From: Bacteroidia bacterium
GTDB taxonomy: Bacteria; Bacteroidota; Bacteroidia; Cytophagales; Cyclobacteriaceae
DNA: 64,000 nt
Direction: 5' to 3'
NCBI GenBank assembly: GCA_030425425.1
Contig: JAUIAO010000018.1
Coordinates: 1 to 64,000 of the forward strand
In this document: positions 53,516-64,000 of the stretch, piece by piece
Position numbering within the stretch: the first letter of the stretch is position 1
Layout: the number at the start of each line of letters is the position of its first letter
Position numbers and translations under genes: made by a program
Notes under the pieces: model-generated
The model's database searches: none
Seen by the model: only the letters and a program-made list of their open reading frames with translations
What the model was told of the DNA's origin: nothing

Positions 53516-53577
53516 TACATGAAAAGTAGCACTCATCCTAGTGGTGAGTGTTATTTGTTTATAAATATTGAATTATC

Positions 53578-53609
53578 TAGCTTTGCAGTCCTTTTCGGGC
53601 TGCAAGCTA
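53578..53609 (+). other. Hairpin upstream of tRNA-Trp
   Basis: TAGCTTTGCAG and CTGCAAGCTA form a 10-bp stem with one bulge around an 11-base loop. It ends 3 bases before the mature tRNA-Trp and has no strong T-run, so it may be a processing structure between tuf and the tRNA rather than a terminator. Confidence 0.5.
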
Positions 53610-53612
53610 TTT

Positions 53613-53685
53613 ACGGGTGTAGCTCAATTGGTAGAGTAGTGGTCTCCAAAACCATTGGTTGAGGGTTCGAGTCCTTCCACCCGTG
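53613..53685 (+). tRNA. tRNA-Trp (CCA)
   Basis: A 73-base cloverleaf: acceptor ACGGGTG/CACCCGT with discriminator G; anticodon CCA at 53646-53648 in loop CTCCAAA; T arm AGGG-TTCGAGT-CCTT-type. The 3' CCA is not encoded. It lies 17 bp before secE. Confidence 0.95.
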
Positions 53686-53702
53686 CAAACAAGAATACAG
53701 AA

Positions 53703-53894
53703 ATGGATAAGTTAACAAGTTTCTTTAAAGAGGCGTATGACGAGTTACTTCACAAGGTAACATGGCCAAAATATTCAGAGCTACAGAATAGCAGTATTCT
53801 TGTATTAGTAGCTTCATTGATATTTGCCCTGATGATCGGACTTTTCGATTTTGGATTCGAAAATCTGATGGAGTGGTTTTATAAAGAATTCTAG
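53703..53894 (+). CDS. secE: Preprotein translocase subunit SecE
   Basis: A 63-residue single-spanning subunit of SecYEG. It has the conserved amphipathic helix FFKEAYDELLHKVTWPKYSE with the V-T-W-P motif, then a single transmembrane helix. ATG 53703 is chosen because an earlier in-frame start lies inside the tRNA. It is 2 bp upstream of nusG. Confidence 0.95.
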   Translation: MDKLTSFFKEAYDELLHKVTWPKYSELQNSSILVLVASLIFALMIGLFDFGFENLMEWFYKEF

Positions 53895-53896
53895 AG

Positions 53897-54454
53897 ATGG
53901 CTGAGCTGAAGTGGTATGTGGTAAGGGCCATTAGTGGTCGTGAAAAGAAGGTGAAAAATTACCTTGAGCAAGAAATCTCTCGGAATGGAATTGATGAATT
54001 AGTGCCTCAGGTGCTCATTCCTTCAGAAAAAGTTTATGAAATGAGGAATGGAAAAAAGCGTGTTCGTGAACGCAGTTTTTTTCCAGGATATATTCTCATA
54101 CAAGCTGATTTGACCAATGGTGAAACTCAGCATATAATAACCAACACACCAGATGTGATTGGTTTTCTTGGCGAAGGTTCTACCAGTGCTTCCAAGGATC
54201 CTGTACCACTCAGACAAAGTGAAGTGAACAGGATACTGGGTAGAGTCGATGAAGCTGAGGAATACGAGGAGAAACTCGATACACCTTATATTGTCGGTGA
54301 GACAGTAAAAGTAATGGACGGTCCGTTCAGTGGTTTTACTGGTACAGTAGAAGAGGTGTTTGAGGATCGCAAAAAGTTAAATGTTACAGTAAAAATTTTC
54401 GGAAGAAACACCCCTGTTGAATTGAATTACATACAGGTGGAAAAACAAGAATAA
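53897..54454 (+). CDS. nusG: Transcription termination/antitermination protein NusG
   Basis: A 185-residue protein with an NGN domain ([33 protein letters not shown]) and a C-terminal KOW domain ([20 protein letters not shown]). It links RNA polymerase with ribosome or Rho. Located between secE and rplK as in most bacteria. Confidence 0.97.
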   Translation: MAELKWYVVRAISGREKKVKNYLEQEISRNGIDELVPQVLIPSEKVYEMRNGKKRVRERSFFPGYILIQADLTNGETQHIITNTPDVIGFLGEGSTSASKDPVPLRQSEVNRILGRVDEAEEYEEKLDTPYIVGETVKVMDGPFSGFTGTVEEVFEDRKKLNVTVKIFGRNTPVELNYIQVEKQE

Positions 54455-54458
54455 TCAA

Positions 54459-54902
54459 ATGGCTAAGGAAATAACAGGTTATTTGAAACTTCAGGTGAAA
54501 GGAGGCGCGGCTAATCCGTCTCCACCAGTAGGTCCTGCCTTGGGATCTAAGGGTCTGAACATCATGGAGTTTTGTAAGCAGTTCAATGCCAGAACTCAGG
54601 ATAAGCAAGGCCAGGTTCTTCCAGTATTGGTGACTATCTTTTCAGATAAGTCATTTGAATTTGTAATCAAAACACCTCCAGCTCCTGTCTTGATATTGGA
54701 GGCTGCTAAGATCAAAAAAGGTTCTGCTGAACCTAACAGATCTAAGGTCGGTTCTATCAACTGGGATCAGGTGAAGGAGATTGCAGAGACAAAGATGCCA
54801 GATCTAAATGCTTTTAAGATTGAATCAGCAATGAAACAAGTTGCCGGAACAGCTAGAAGTATGGGAATCAAAGTTACAGGAAAAGCTCCTTGGAATAATT
54901 AA
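54459..54902 (+). CDS. rplK: 50S ribosomal protein L11
   Basis: A 147-residue protein of the GTPase-associated centre. The N-terminal domain is [20 protein letters not shown] and [20 protein letters not shown]; the rRNA-binding C-terminal domain ends in [11 protein letters not shown]. It is 4 bp after nusG and 10 bp before the rplA ATG. Confidence 0.98.
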   Translation: MAKEITGYLKLQVKGGAANPSPPVGPALGSKGLNIMEFCKQFNARTQDKQGQVLPVLVTIFSDKSFEFVIKTPPAPVLILEAAKIKKGSAEPNRSKVGSINWDQVKEIAETKMPDLNAFKIESAMKQVAGTARSMGIKVTGKAPWNN

Positions 54903-54912
54903 ACTGATAGAG

Positions 54913-55611
54913 ATGGGAAAATTGACGAAAAATCAAAAAAAGGCAGTTGAGTTAGTTGAACCTAACAAGGCTTATTCTCTAGAGGAGGCTGTAGAACTTA
55001 TTAAGAAGATTACATTTACCAAATTTGATGCTTCTGTAGATCTTGATATTAGACTAGGAGTAGATCCACGAAAAGCTGACCAAATGGTTAGAGGTGTGGT
55101 TGCTCTTCCTAATGGTATCGGTAAAGAAGTGCGAGTATTGGTATTATGTACTCCTGATAAAGAGGCAGAAGCTAAAGAAGCTGGAGCAGATTATGTTGGG
55201 TTGGATGATTTCATAGGAAAGATCGAAGGTGGTTGGACTGACGTAGATGTAATCATTACAATGCCTACCGTAATGGCGAAAGTAGGGCGTTTAGGTAGAG
55301 TATTAGGTCCAAGAGGTCTAATGCCGAATCCTAAATCAGGTACAGTGACAATGGATATTGGACAAGCTGTTAAAGAAGTAAAGGCAGGTAAAATTGACTT
55401 TAAAGTAGATAAGACCGGAATCATTCACACTAGTATAGGTAAAGTGTCTTTTGAACAAGATAAGATTACTGAGAATGCTCTGGAAATGATTCATACAGTT
55501 GCAAAACTGAAGCCTTCTTCTGCAAAAGGAACGTATTTCAAGTCTATTTCTATTTCTAGTACTATGAGTGCTGGGATTGATGTGGATAAAAGTAGTATCG
55601 CTGGACTATAA
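54913..55611 (+). CDS. rplA: 50S ribosomal protein L1
   Basis: A 232-residue protein of the L1 stalk. ATG 54913 is chosen because the earlier in-frame start at 54841 lies in rplK and adds unrelated residues. Visible: [36 protein letters not shown] and [20 protein letters not shown]. In other bacteria L1 represses translation of this operon; the target site was not identified here. Confidence 0.98.
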   Translation: MGKLTKNQKKAVELVEPNKAYSLEEAVELIKKITFTKFDASVDLDIRLGVDPRKADQMVRGVVALPNGIGKEVRVLVLCTPDKEAEAKEAGADYVGLDDFIGKIEGGWTDVDVIITMPTVMAKVGRLGRVLGPRGLMPNPKSGTVTMDIGQAVKEVKAGKIDFKVDKTGIIHTSIGKVSFEQDKITENALEMIHTVAKLKPSSAKGTYFKSISISSTMSAGIDVDKSSIAGL

Positions 55612-55616
55612 TCGTT

Positions 55617-56144
55617 ATGACTAGAGAAGAAAAAGCACAAGTAATCGCTGGATTAACGGATAAGTTCCAGCAGACTGATCATTTCTACATAACAGATACT
55701 TCTGGACTATCAGTTGCTGAGATCAACAAGTTCAGGGAGATGTGTTTCGAGAAAGGGATCGAATATAAAGTAATCAAAAACACTCTGATCAAGAAAGCTC
55801 TAGATAATCTAGATGCTGACTATTCTGAGCTTGATGAAGTTTTGAAAGGTTTTTCTGGTGTAATGTTCATCAATGAGAACGCCAATATGCCTGCAAAAGT
55901 CATCAAGGACTACAAAAAAGTAGATAAGGATCAGAGACCTAAGTTTAAGGCTGCTTCCATAGATTCAGATATATTCATTGGTGAGGATCAACTAGACGCA
56001 TTAAGCAAGCTTAAGTCTAAGGATGAACTTATTGGTGAGGTTATCACATTACTTCAATCTCCTGCTAAAAATGTTGTATCTGCTCTACAGAGTGGTGGGG
56101 ATACGCTTGCAGGTTTGATTAAAACACTTTCAGAAAGAGAATAA
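55617..56144 (+). CDS. rplJ: 50S ribosomal protein L10
   Basis: A 175-residue protein that anchors L7/L12 dimers. It shows TDTSGLSVAEINKFREMCFE and KVIKNTLIKKALDNLD, and a C-terminal helix (KNVVSALQSGGDTLAGLIKT) that binds L7/L12. It is 5 bp after rplA and 29 bp before rplL. Confidence 0.97.
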   Translation: MTREEKAQVIAGLTDKFQQTDHFYITDTSGLSVAEINKFREMCFEKGIEYKVIKNTLIKKALDNLDADYSELDEVLKGFSGVMFINENANMPAKVIKDYKKVDKDQRPKFKAASIDSDIFIGEDQLDALSKLKSKDELIGEVITLLQSPAKNVVSALQSGGDTLAGLIKTLSERE

Positions 56145-56173
56145 GATTTTAACAAAATTAATTACAAACAAAA

Positions 56174-56554
56174 ATGGCAGATTTAAAAGATTTCGCTGAA
56201 CAGCTAGTAAACCTAAGTGTAAAGGAGGTAAATGAACTAGCTACAATTTTAAAAGATGAATATGGTATCGAACCAGCAGCTGCAGCGGCTCCAGTAATGG
56301 TAGCAGGCGGTGGAGCTGAAGGTGGCGATGCTGCTGAAGAAAAATCATCTTTCGATGTAGTTCTTAAATCAGCAGGTGCTGCTAAGCTAGCAGTAGTAAA
56401 AGCTGTTAAGAGCCTTACAGGATTAGGACTTAAAGAAGCGAAAGAACTTGTTGACGGTGCGCCAAGCAACGTTAAAGAAGGAGTAGCTAAAGATGAAGCT
56501 GAAGCACTGAAGAAAGAGCTTGAAGAAGCTGGTGCCGAAGTTGAATTGAAATAA
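56174..56554 (+). CDS. rplL: 50S ribosomal protein L7/L12
   Basis: A 126-residue acidic stalk protein. The N-terminal dimerisation domain is followed by an Ala/Gly-rich hinge ([17 protein letters not shown]) and the C-terminal domain [20 protein letters not shown] then [20 protein letters not shown]. It is followed by a strong hairpin before rpoB. Confidence 0.98.
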   Translation: MADLKDFAEQLVNLSVKEVNELATILKDEYGIEPAAAAAPVMVAGGGAEGGDAAEEKSSFDVVLKSAGAAKLAVVKAVKSLTGLGLKEAKELVDGAPSNVKEGVAKDEAEALKKELEEAGAEVELK

Positions 56555-56581
56555 TTGATTACAAATCAACTAAGGTAATAG

Positions 56582-56634
56582 GCCTGGCTCCCACCTACTC
56601 AAGATTTTTGAGAAGGCGAGGGATCAGGTCTTTT
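56582..56634 (+). terminator. Terminator-like attenuator between rplL and rpoB
   Basis: A long interrupted hairpin pairs CCTG, TCCC, CCT and CTCAA on the left with TTGAG, AGG, GGGA and CAGG on the right, followed by TTTT. It sits 28 bp after rplL and 61 bp before rpoB. E. coli has an attenuator in the same place, so partial termination that lowers rpoBC relative to rplJL is plausible. Confidence 0.6.
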
Positions 56635-56694
56635 GCTGTTTGTATCAACTTCTGACAGTTTTTGATCCTTATTTAGAACTTAAACAATTGAGCC

Positions 56695-59600
56695 TTGGCT
56701 AATAAAATAACCGAGAGACATAGCTTCTCATCAATCAAATCTGTAATCGATTATCCTGATTTCCTAGATGTTCAGGTAAAATCTTTTGAAGATTTTTTCC
56801 AACTTGATACTCCTTCAGAGAAAAGAAATTCTGAGGGCTTGTATAAAGTATTTATGGAAAACTTCCCGATTAGTGATTCAAGGGAAAATTTCGTTTTAGA
56901 ATTTGTGGATTACACAGTAGATCCTCCGAAATACTCGATTGATGAGAGTATAGAAAGAGGATTGACTTATTCTGTTCCTTTAAAAGCGAAACTTCGACTC
57001 TTATGTAATGATGAGGAGAACGAAGACTTTGAAACTATCGAGCAAGAAGTTTTCTTAGGCAACATTCCATATATGACTAAAAAAGGATCATTTGTAATAA
57101 ATGGTGCGGAAAGAGTCATTGTATCACAGTTGCACAGATCACCTGGTGTGTTTTTCGCTCAAAGTAAACACACGAATGGAACACTTTTATATTCTGCCAG
57201 AATTATTCCATTCAAAGGCTCATGGATTGAATTTGCTACTGACGTTAATAATGTCATGTATGCATACATTGATCGAAAGAAGAAATTTCCTATTACCACG
57301 CTGCTTAGGTCAATAGGTTATGGTTCTGATAAGGAAATTCTCGATTTATTTGGATTGTCAGAAGAAGTTGAAGCAACTGCTAAAGAATTAAAAGAAGTTG
57401 TTGGAAGAAGACTTGCGGCGAGAGTTCTAAGAACCTGGACGGAAGACTTTGTGGATGAAGATACCGGAGAGGTAGTTTCTATTGATAGAAATGAAGTGAT
57501 TCTCGAAAGGGATAGCATTGTTTCAGAAGATGATATAGAGACTATTCTGGAGTCCGGTTCAAAATCAATTATACTACACAGAAAGGACGTGAACGTAACT
57601 GATTATTCAATCATTTATAACACGCTCCAAAAGGATAATTCAAACTCTGAAAAAGAAGCTGTAGAACAAATTTATCGTCAGTTGAGAAATACTGATGCAC
57701 CAGATGAGCAAACAGCGCGCGATATCATCCAAAATTTATTCTTCTCAGACAAGAGATATGACTTGGGAGAAGTTGGAAGATATAGAATAAATAAAAAATT
57801 GGGTCTTGAGCTTGGATACGATAAGCGTACATTGACTACCGAAGATATCATTCTGATCGTAAAGTATTTGATTGGTTTGATAAATAGCAAGGCGGTTGTT
57901 GATGATATTGACCACTTAAGCAACAGAAGAGTAAGAACTGTTGGTGAACAGTTATACGCTCAATTCGGCGTTGGTCTTGCTAGAATGGCAAGAACTATCC
58001 GTGAAAGAATGAATGTGAGAGATAATGAAGATTTCAAGCCGGTCGACTTGATCAACGCTCGTACATTATCTTCAGTAATCAACTCATTCTTCGGTACGAA
58101 CCAATTGTCTCAGTTTATGGATCAAACCAATCCACTTGCTGAGATTACTCACAAGAGAAGAATGTCGGCTCTTGGACCTGGGGGACTTTCTAGAGAAAGA
58201 GCAGGGTTTGAGGTTCGTGACGTTCACTACACTCACTACGGTAGACTTTGTACAATTGAAACTCCAGAAGGTCCAAACATTGGTTTGATTTCTTCACTTT
58301 GTGTACACGCCAAAGTAAACCAGATGGGTTTCATTGAAACTCCATATCGGGATGTTGTAGAAGGTAAGGTAGACATGACAGGAAATGTCAAATATCTTAC
58401 TGCAGAAGAAGAAGATACACACAATATTGCCCAGGCGAATGCGCCGCTGGATGATACTGGAAACTTCTTGAATGAAAGAGTGAAAGCCAGATTCGAAGGT
58501 GACTTCCCAGTAGTTGAGCCTAATGAATTGAGATATATGGATGTTGCTCCGAACCAGATTGTTTCGGTTGCAGCCTCAATGATTCCGTTTTTGGAGCACG
58601 ATGATGCTAACCGTGCCTTGATGGGATCAAACATGCAGCGTCAGGCAGTGCCTTTGCTCAGACCACAAGCTCCTATTGTAGGAACTGGTCTTGAGAAAAG
58701 AGTTGCTATTGACTCCAGAGCACTAATTGTAGCGGAGAGAAACGGTGAAATTGAATACGTTGATGCTACTAAAATCGTGGTAAAGTACGAAATGACTGAA
58801 GAAGAGCTATTGATAGCCTTTAATAGTCAAAGTGTAACCTACGAACTAACTAAGTTTAGAAGAACTAACCAAGATACTTGTGTAAACCTGAAGCCTATTG
58901 TAATGAAAGGCGACAAGGTATTCAAAGGTCAGCCATTGTGTGAAGGATTCGCTACTGAGAATGGTGAATTGGCGCTTGGAAGAAACCTTCAGGTTGCTTA
59001 CATGCCATGGCAAGGTTACAACTTTGAGGATGCGATAGTTATTTCTGAAAAGGTAGTAAGAGAGGATATTTTTACTTCCATTCACATCGATGAATATGAA
59101 CTAGAAGTAAGAGATACCAAAAGAGGTGAGGAAGAATTGACTTCTGAGATTCCTAACGTAAGTGAAGAGGCTGTAAAAAACCTTGATGAAAATGGTATCA
59201 TTAGAATTGGAGCTGAAATTAAAGAAGGTGACATTCTGATAGGTAAGATTACACCGAAAGGTGAAACTGATCCGACCCCAGAAGAAAAGCTCTTGAGAGC
59301 AATATTTGGTGATAAAGCTGGAGATGTGAAAGATGCTTCTTTGAAAGCTTCTCCTTCACTTCGAGGTGTGGTTATTGACACTAAATTATTCTCCAGACCT
59401 AAGAAAGATAAGGATCTTAGAGCAAGAACTAAGAAAGAAGTCGAGTTACTGAAAAGTAGATACAGCCAGGACTTAACAGCGATCAGAAACGAGATGATCG
59501 ATAAATTGGCTACTCTATTAGAAGGCAAGACATCCCAGGGTATCAAGCACAAGTTTGGTGAGGAAGTCATGTCAAAAGGAGCAAAATTCTCCAGAAAGAA

Positions 59601-60564
59601 CATTGAAGCAAACCTTTTCCCTGCAAAGAATATTTACAGAGATGAGAGTAATTACAATGTTCCTGAGGAAGCTAATTTGATTTCAGATTTGTTGATTGAA
59701 GATTGGACCAATGATGAGCATACAAATGAGCTCATCTTCAGAATGGTTAAAAACTATATCAATAGACGAAACGAAGTTTCTGGTATCTTCAAGCGTGAAA
59801 GATTCACATTAGAAGTTGGTGATGAATTGCCTGCGGGTATCGTACAGCTGGCTAAAGTTTACGTAGCTAAGAAACGTAAGCTGAAAGTTGGTGATAAGAT
59901 GGCAGGTCGTCACGGTAACAAGGGTGTTGTAGCTAAGATTGTGAGAGAGGAAGATATGCCGTTTATGGAAGATGGTACTCCTGTTGATATCGTTCTTAAC
60001 CCACTTGGTGTACCTTCTCGTATGAACATCGGTCAGATTTATGAAACTGTTCTTGGATGGGCCGGGTTAAAGCTAGGCAAGAAATATGCTACTCCAATTT
60101 TTGACGGTGCTACGGAGGACGAAGTTCAGGAAGAATTGAAGAAAGCTGGTTTGGCGTCATTTGGTAGAACGTTCTTGTATGATGGATTATCAGGTGAGCG
60201 ATTTGACCAGCCGGTTACAGTAGGAATTGCATACATGCTGAAACTTGGGCACTTGGTTGATGATAAGATGCACGCTAGAAGTATAGGACCTTACTCATTG
60301 ATCACTCAACAGCCACTCGGAGGTAAAGCTCAATTTGGTGGTCAGAGATTTGGAGAGATGGAGGTATGGGCACTTGAGGCATTCGGTGCTGCGCATGTAC
60401 TTCAGGAGATTCTTACCATTAAATCAGATGATGTAATAGGAAGAGCTAAAGCGTACGAAGCGATTGTGAAAGGTGAAAACATGCAAAAGCCAAATATCCC
60501 TGAATCCTTCAACGTACTAGTACATGAATTAAGAGGATTGGCTCTGGAAATTACATTGGATTAA
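56695..60564 (+). CDS. rpoB: RNA polymerase beta subunit
   Basis: A 1289-residue subunit starting at a TTG ([16 protein letters not shown]). Landmarks include the rifampicin region [20 protein letters not shown] then [20 protein letters not shown], the [14 protein letters not shown] segment, the catalytic-site Lys regions [20 protein letters not shown] and GNKGVVAKI, and the C-terminal [20 protein letters not shown]. No ATG lies close upstream in frame, so a TTG start for an essential gene appears real. A perfect hairpin separates it from rpoC. Confidence 0.97.
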   Translation: MANKITERHSFSSIKSVIDYPDFLDVQVKSFEDFFQLDTPSEKRNSEGLYKVFMENFPISDSRENFVLEFVDYTVDPPKYSIDESIERGLTYSVPLKAKLRLLCNDEENEDFETIEQEVFLGNIPYMTKKGSFVINGAERVIVSQLHRSPGVFFAQSKHTNGTLLYSARIIPFKGSWIEFATDVNNVMYAYIDRKKKFPITTLLRSIGYGSDKEILDLFGLSEEVEATAKELKEVVGRRLAARVLRTWTEDFVDEDTGEVVSIDRNEVILERDSIVSEDDIETILESGSKSIILHRKDVNVTDYSIIYNTLQKDNSNSEKEAVEQIYRQLRNTDAPDEQTARDIIQNLFFSDKRYDLGEVGRYRINKKLGLELGYDKRTLTTEDIILIVKYLIGLINSKAVVDDIDHLSNRRVRTVGEQLYAQFGVGLARMARTIRERMNVRDNEDFKPVDLINARTLSSVINSFFGTNQLSQFMDQTNPLAEITHKRRMSALGPGGLSRERAGFEVRDVHYTHYGRLCTIETPEGPNIGLISSLCVHAKVNQMGFIETPYRDVVEGKVDMTGNVKYLTAEEEDTHNIAQANAPLDDTGNFLNERVKARFEGDFPVVEPNELRYMDVAPNQIVSVAASMIPFLEHDDANRALMGSNMQRQAVPLLRPQAPIVGTGLEKRVAIDSRALIVAERNGEIEYVDATKIVVKYEMTEEELLIAFNSQSVTYELTKFRRTNQDTCVNLKPIVMKGDKVFKGQPLCEGFATENGELALGRNLQVAYMPWQGYNFEDAIVISEKVVREDIFTSIHIDEYELEVRDTKRGEEELTSEIPNVSEEAVKNLDENGIIRIGAEIKEGDILIGKITPKGETDPTPEEKLLRAIFGDKAGDVKDASLKASPSLRGVVIDTKLFSRPKKDKDLRARTKKEVELLKSRYSQDLTAIRNEMIDKLATLLEGKTSQGIKHKFGEEVMSKGAKFSRKNIEANLFPAKNIYRDESNYNVPEEANLISDLLIEDWTNDEHTNELIFRMVKNYINRRNEVSGIFKRERFTLEVGDELPAGIVQLAKVYVAKKRKLKVGDKMAGRHGNKGVVAKIVREEDMPFMEDGTPVDIVLNPLGVPSRMNIGQIYETVLGWAGLKLGKKYATPIFDGATEDEVQEELKKAGLASFGRTFLYDGLSGERFDQPVTVGIAYMLKLGHLVDDKMHARSIGPYSLITQQPLGGKAQFGGQRFGEMEVWALEAFGAAHVLQEILTIKSDDVIGRAKAYEAIVKGENMQKPNIPESFNVLVHELRGLALEITLD

Positions 60565-60578
60565 TAAATTAGGATACA

Positions 60579-60599
60579 AGCCCTGATTCAATCAGGGCT
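60579..60599 (+). other. Perfect hairpin between rpoB and rpoC
   Basis: AGCCCTGAT-TCA-ATCAGGGCT is a 9-bp perfect stem with a 3-base loop, in the 54-bp rpoB-rpoC gap, with no T-run. It may be an RNA processing or stability element rather than a terminator. Confidence 0.6.
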
Positions 60600-60618
60600 A
60601 CACATATATCATTTAATT

Positions 60619-63600
60619 ATGGCATTCAGAAAAAATAAAAAACTGACCAACGACTTTTCTAAAGTTACAATTAGTCTGGCTTCTCCAGAATCTATATTAG
60701 AGAGTTCACATGGTGAGGTTACCCAGCCTGAAACAATCAACTATCGTACATATAAGCCAGAAATGGGGGGCTTATTTTGTGAGCGAATTTTTGGTCCTGT
60801 AAAGGATTGGGAATGTCATTGTGGTAAGTATAAGAGAATTAGATACAAAGGGATTATCTGTGACCGATGTGGTGTTGAAGTTACTGAGAAAAAGGTAAGA
60901 AGAGAGCGAATGGGTCATATCGAATTGGTTGTGCCTGTTGCACACATTTGGTATTTCAGATCGTTACCGAATAAAATTGGATATTTACTTGGTTTACCTA
61001 CTAAGAAGCTTGATCAAATCATATACTATGAGAGGTATGTAGTGATTCAGCCGGGTATCAAGGAAGAAGAAGGAACCAATCAAATGGATTTTCTGACTGA
61101 AGAAGAATATCTGGATATTTTGGATAAACTTCCTCGGGAGAATCAAATGCTTGATGATGATGATCCTCAGAAATTCATTGCGAAAATGGGAGCCGAAGCA
61201 TTAGAAATGCTGTTGAGCAGAACCAAATTGGATGAATTATCATATCAGTTGCGTCATCAGGCGGCAACAGATACCTCTCAGCAGAGAAAAGCTGAAGCAC
61301 TTAAAAGATTAAGGGTTGTAGAGGCGTTCAGAGACGCTAAAACAAGAATTGAAAACCGTCCAGAATGGATGATCATCAAAATGGTACCTGTGATTCCACC
61401 AGAATTGCGTCCTTTGGTTCCTCTTGATGGTGGTCGATTTGCCACTTCGGATTTGAACGATCTTTACAGAAGAGTAATTATCAGAAATAATCGTCTGAAA
61501 AGATTGATTGATATCAAAGCTCCGGAAGTAATTCTTAGAAATGAGAAACGTATGCTTCAGGAAGCTGTTGACTCACTTTTTGATAACTCTCGAAAAGTAA
61601 ATGCGGTAAGAAGCGATGGAAATAGAGCTTTGAAATCTTTGAGTGATATGCTCAAAGGAAAGCAGGGTAGATTCCGTCAGAACTTGCTGGGTAAAAGGGT
61701 TGACTACTCTGGTAGATCAGTAATTGTGGTAGGTCCAGAATTGAAAATGCACGAATGTGGTTTGCCAAAGAATATGGCAGCTGAGCTTTTTAAGCCATTT
61801 GTGATAAGAAAACTGATTGAGCGAGGTATAGTAAAGACTGTTAAGTCTGCTAAGAAAATTGTTGATCGTAAAGATCCTGTTGTTTGGGATATTTTGGAAA
61901 ATGTGTTGAAAGGCCATCCGGTACTTCTCAACCGTGCTCCTACGTTGCACCGTCTGGGTATTCAGGCGTTCCAGCCAAAACTGATAGAAGGTAAGGCTAT
62001 TCAGCTTCACCCGCTAGCATGTACGGCATTCAACGCTGACTTTGATGGTGACCAGATGGCTGTTCACGTACCTCTAGGTCATGAGGCCATATTGGAAGCT
62101 TCATTATTAATGCTTTCATCACACAACATTCTTAACCCTGCGAATGGTGCTCCAATTGCTGTACCTTCTCAGGATATGGTACTTGGTCTTTATTACATCA
62201 CGAAAGGAAGAAAGAGTACACCAGAAAAGCCAGTGTTAGGTGAAGGCTTAAGCTTTTACAATGCAGAAGAAGCAGTAATTGCTATCAATGAAAAGAGAGT
62301 GTCGAAGCATGCCTACATTAAGGTAAGAACAAAAGTTCGAAATGAAGACGGTACACTCGAGACCAAAGTAATTGAAACTGTTGCTGGTAGAGTTCTTTTC
62401 AATCTTCACGTGCCTGAGGAAGTTGGTTTCGTGGATGAATTACTGACTAAAAAGAAACTACAAAAGATTATTCACAAAGTCTTTAAGATCACAGGAATGG
62501 CGAAAACTGCTCACTTCCTAGATGATATTAAAGAATTGGGTTTCCAGATGGCTTACAAGGGCGGTCTTTCTATGGGATTGGATAACATTCAAATTCCTGA
62601 AGAAAAAGAAGGATTAGTTGCTCAGGCAAAGCAGGAAGTGGACGCAGTGTGGAACAACTACCTGATGGGATTGATTACTGATAATGAAAGATATAACCAG
62701 GTAATTGATATATGGACCAGGACTAACACACTTCTGACTAATACGCTTATGCAGCAGTTAGAAGAGGATGATCAGGGCTTCAACTCTATTTATATGATGA
62801 TGCACTCTGGAGCAAGGGGTTCAAGAGAGCAAATTCGTCAGCTTGGCGGAATGAGGGGATTGATGGCTAAGCCACAGAAAAATCTTCAGGGGTCAGTTGG
62901 TGAGATCATTGAAAACCCAATTCTATCCAACTTTAAGGAAGGTCTGGATGTAATCGAGTACTTTATTTCTACTCACGGTGCAAGAAAGGGACTGGCGGAT
63001 ACAGCATTGAAAACTGCTGATGCGGGTTACTTGACACGACGACTTGTTGATGTGGCACAGGATATGGTAGTCAATGAAGACGATTGCGGTACCTTAAGAG
63101 GATTGACCGTTGAAGCGTTGAAGGATAACGAGGATATAGTAGAATCTTTATCAGAAAGAATTCTAGGGCGTGTATCAGTTCATGATATTTACGATCCAAT
63201 TTCAGAAGAATTGATCATTGAGGCCGGTGGTGAAATTACAGAAGAAGTCGCCGAGAGTATAGAAGAAACAAGCATCGAGCAGGTTGAAATCAGGTCTGTA
63301 TTGACTTGCGAAACTAAGCAAGGCGTTTGTGCCAAATGCTATGGTAGGAACCTATCAACAGGGAGAATGTCACACATGGGCGAATCAGTTGGGGTTATTG
63401 CAGCACAATCCATCGGTGAACCTGGTACTCAGCTTACATTGAGAACTTTCCACGTTGGGGGTACAGCTTCAAACATTGCTGTAGATGCAAATATCAAAGC
63501 AAAATTTGATGGTGTAATCGAATTTGACGAATTGCGTACAGTTGACGCTGTTGATGAAGATGGAAACCCAATCAAAAAAGTAATGGGTAGATCCGGTGAG

Positions 63601-64000
63601 ATCAAAATCTTAGATGCAAAGAAAGAGAAAGTATTGATTTCTAATCACGTACCATATGGAGCTATTCTTTTGGTAAATGATGGAGACAAGATTGAGAAAG
63701 GAACTGAGATTTGTAACTGGGATCCGTACAATGCTGTAATTATGGCTGAGTTTGACGGTAAAGCTGAATTTGACGCCATTATTGAAGGAGTTACTTACAA
63801 AGAGGAGTCTGATGAGCAAACTGGTCATAGAGAGAAGGTTATCATTGATACTAAGGATAAATCTAAGAACCCTGCTGTAGTAGTAAATTCGGGTGATGAG
63901 TCTAAAGGATACAATATACCTGTAGGTTCTCACCTTGCTGTGGACGAAGGAGATGATATCAAAGCGGGACAGGTTCTGGCTAAGATTCCAAGGAAAACAG
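60619..64000 (+). CDS. rpoC: RNA polymerase beta' subunit (5' part, cut by window end)
   Basis: The first about 1127 residues are present; the frame is open to the window end. It starts [20 protein letters not shown]. The N-terminal zinc site is in [20 protein letters not shown]; the catalytic Mg-binding NADFDGDQ starts at residue 472 (Asp 474, 476, 478); the second zinc cluster is in [14 protein letters not shown] near residue 900. Segments [20 protein letters not shown] and [20 protein letters not shown] are conserved. An intact zinc site and no frameshift were seen. Full-length proteins in this phylum are about 1430 residues. Confidence 0.98.
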   Translation, partial: MAFRKNKKLTNDFSKVTISLASPESILESSHGEVTQPETINYRTYKPEMGGLFCERIFGPVKDWECHCGKYKRIRYKGIICDRCGVEVTEKKVRRERMGHIELVVPVAHIWYFRSLPNKIGYLLGLPTKKLDQIIYYERYVVIQPGIKEEEGTNQMDFLTEEEYLDILDKLPRENQMLDDDDPQKFIAKMGAEALEMLLSRTKLDELSYQLRHQAATDTSQQRKAEALKRLRVVEAFRDAKTRIENRPEWMIIKMVPVIPPELRPLVPLDGGRFATSDLNDLYRRVIIRNNRLKRLIDIKAPEVILRNEKRMLQEAVDSLFDNSRKVNAVRSDGNRALKSLSDMLKGKQGRFRQNLLGKRVDYSGRSVIVVGPELKMHECGLPKNMAAELFKPFVIRKLIERGIVKTVKSAKKIVDRKDPVVWDILENVLKGHPVLLNRAPTLHRLGIQAFQPKLIEGKAIQLHPLACTAFNADFDGDQMAVHVPLGHEAILEASLLMLSSHNILNPANGAPIAVPSQDMVLGLYYITKGRKSTPEKPVLGEGLSFYNAEEAVIAINEKRVSKHAYIKVRTKVRNEDGTLETKVIETVAGRVLFNLHVPEEVGFVDELLTKKKLQKIIHKVFKITGMAKTAHFLDDIKELGFQMAYKGGLSMGLDNIQIPEEKEGLVAQAKQEVDAVWNNYLMGLITDNERYNQVIDIWTRTNTLLTNTLMQQLEEDDQGFNSIYMMMHSGARGSREQIRQLGGMRGLMAKPQKNLQGSVGEIIENPILSNFKEGLDVIEYFISTHGARKGLADTALKTADAGYLTRRLVDVAQDMVVNEDDCGTLRGLTVEALKDNEDIVESLSERILGRVSVHDIYDPISEELIIEAGGEITEEVAESIEETSIEQVEIRSVLTCETKQGVCAKCYGRNLSTGRMSHMGESVGVIAAQSIGEPGTQLTLRTFHVGGTASNIAVDANIKAKFDGVIEFDELRTVDAVDEDGNPIKKVMGRSGEIKILDAKKEKVLISNHVPYGAILLVNDGDKIEKGTEICNWDPYNAVIMAEFDGKAEFDAIIEGVTYKEESDEQTGHREKVIIDTKDKSKNPAVVVNSGDESKGYNIPVGSHLAVDEGDDIKAGQVLAKIPRKT

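Noticed and set aside
53530-53560. Hairpin after tuf as a terminator
   Set aside because: Only about 6 bp of stem and a mixed TTATTTGTTT tail; too weak to call.
59082-59603. A 173-codon minus-strand open frame inside rpoB
   Set aside because: Antisense shadow of a highly conserved gene; Ser/Leu-rich with no recognisable motif.

Overview
The window looks like chromosomal DNA of an AT-rich Bacteroidota bacterium, most likely a marine-type member of the Cytophagales or a related order. Evidence seen in the sequence: promoters of the Bacteroidota type (TTTG or TTG, 18-19 bp spacer, TAnnTTTG); a giant PKD-repeat exoprotein ending in a type IX secretion C-terminal sorting domain; a sigma-54 activator/histidine kinase pair beside efflux genes; and the gene order tRNA-Tyr/Gly/Thr - tuf - tRNA-Trp - secE - nusG - rplKAJL - rpoBC. 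Genus and species cannot be stated from this alone.

Region 1 (1-16932) is a surface-polysaccharide locus: at least eight glycosyltransferases, an acyltransferase-3 membrane protein, a 2-oxoglutarate/Fe(II) oxygenase-like protein, UDP-galactopyranose mutase, a Wzm/Wzt ABC exporter with a C-terminal carbohydrate-binding type extension, a sulfotransferase, a cupin, a DegT/PLP aminotransferase and a SAM methyltransferase. Together they suggest an ABC-exported O-antigen-like or capsular polymer containing galactofuranose and an amino sugar, probably decorated with sulfate, acyl and methyl groups. Region 2 (16959-22649) is one 1896-residue secreted protein with a duplicated beta-propeller-like module and about a dozen PKD-type domains.

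Region 3 (22759-26979) holds an Lrp/AsnC regulator, a PyrR-like phosphoribosyltransferase and a DUF429-like protein in one tight operon, then a gene-free stretch with an 11-bp tandem repeat, then a GT-B glycosyltransferase translationally coupled to an unusual kinase-fold protein. Region 4 (27090-39357) is an export region: a histidine kinase/sigma-54 response regulator pair, a tetR - ABC - HlyD - TolC operon whose ABC ATPase has lost most canonical catalytic residues, and a divergent MacA-like/LolD-like/TolC operon without a permease gene. The 349-bp gap between the two efflux operons carries a perfect TetR-type palindrome, a promoter plus intrinsic terminator that could make a 60-70 nt RNA, and a sigma-54-like site.

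Region 5 (39339-51697) is mainly housekeeping: lpxH, ftsH, rsfS, birA, ahcY, two further glycosyltransferases, an ECF sigma factor with a zinc-type anti-sigma factor, gmk, nadD, frr, pyrH and a biotin carrier protein. Region 6 (51832-64000) is the translation/transcription supercluster, ending inside rpoC. Mobile elements, CRISPR arrays and rRNA genes were not seen. The least ordinary items are the degenerate ABC transporter, the intergenic control region at 35596-35944, the PKD domains split by propeller-like insertions, and the kinase-like/glycosyltransferase pair.
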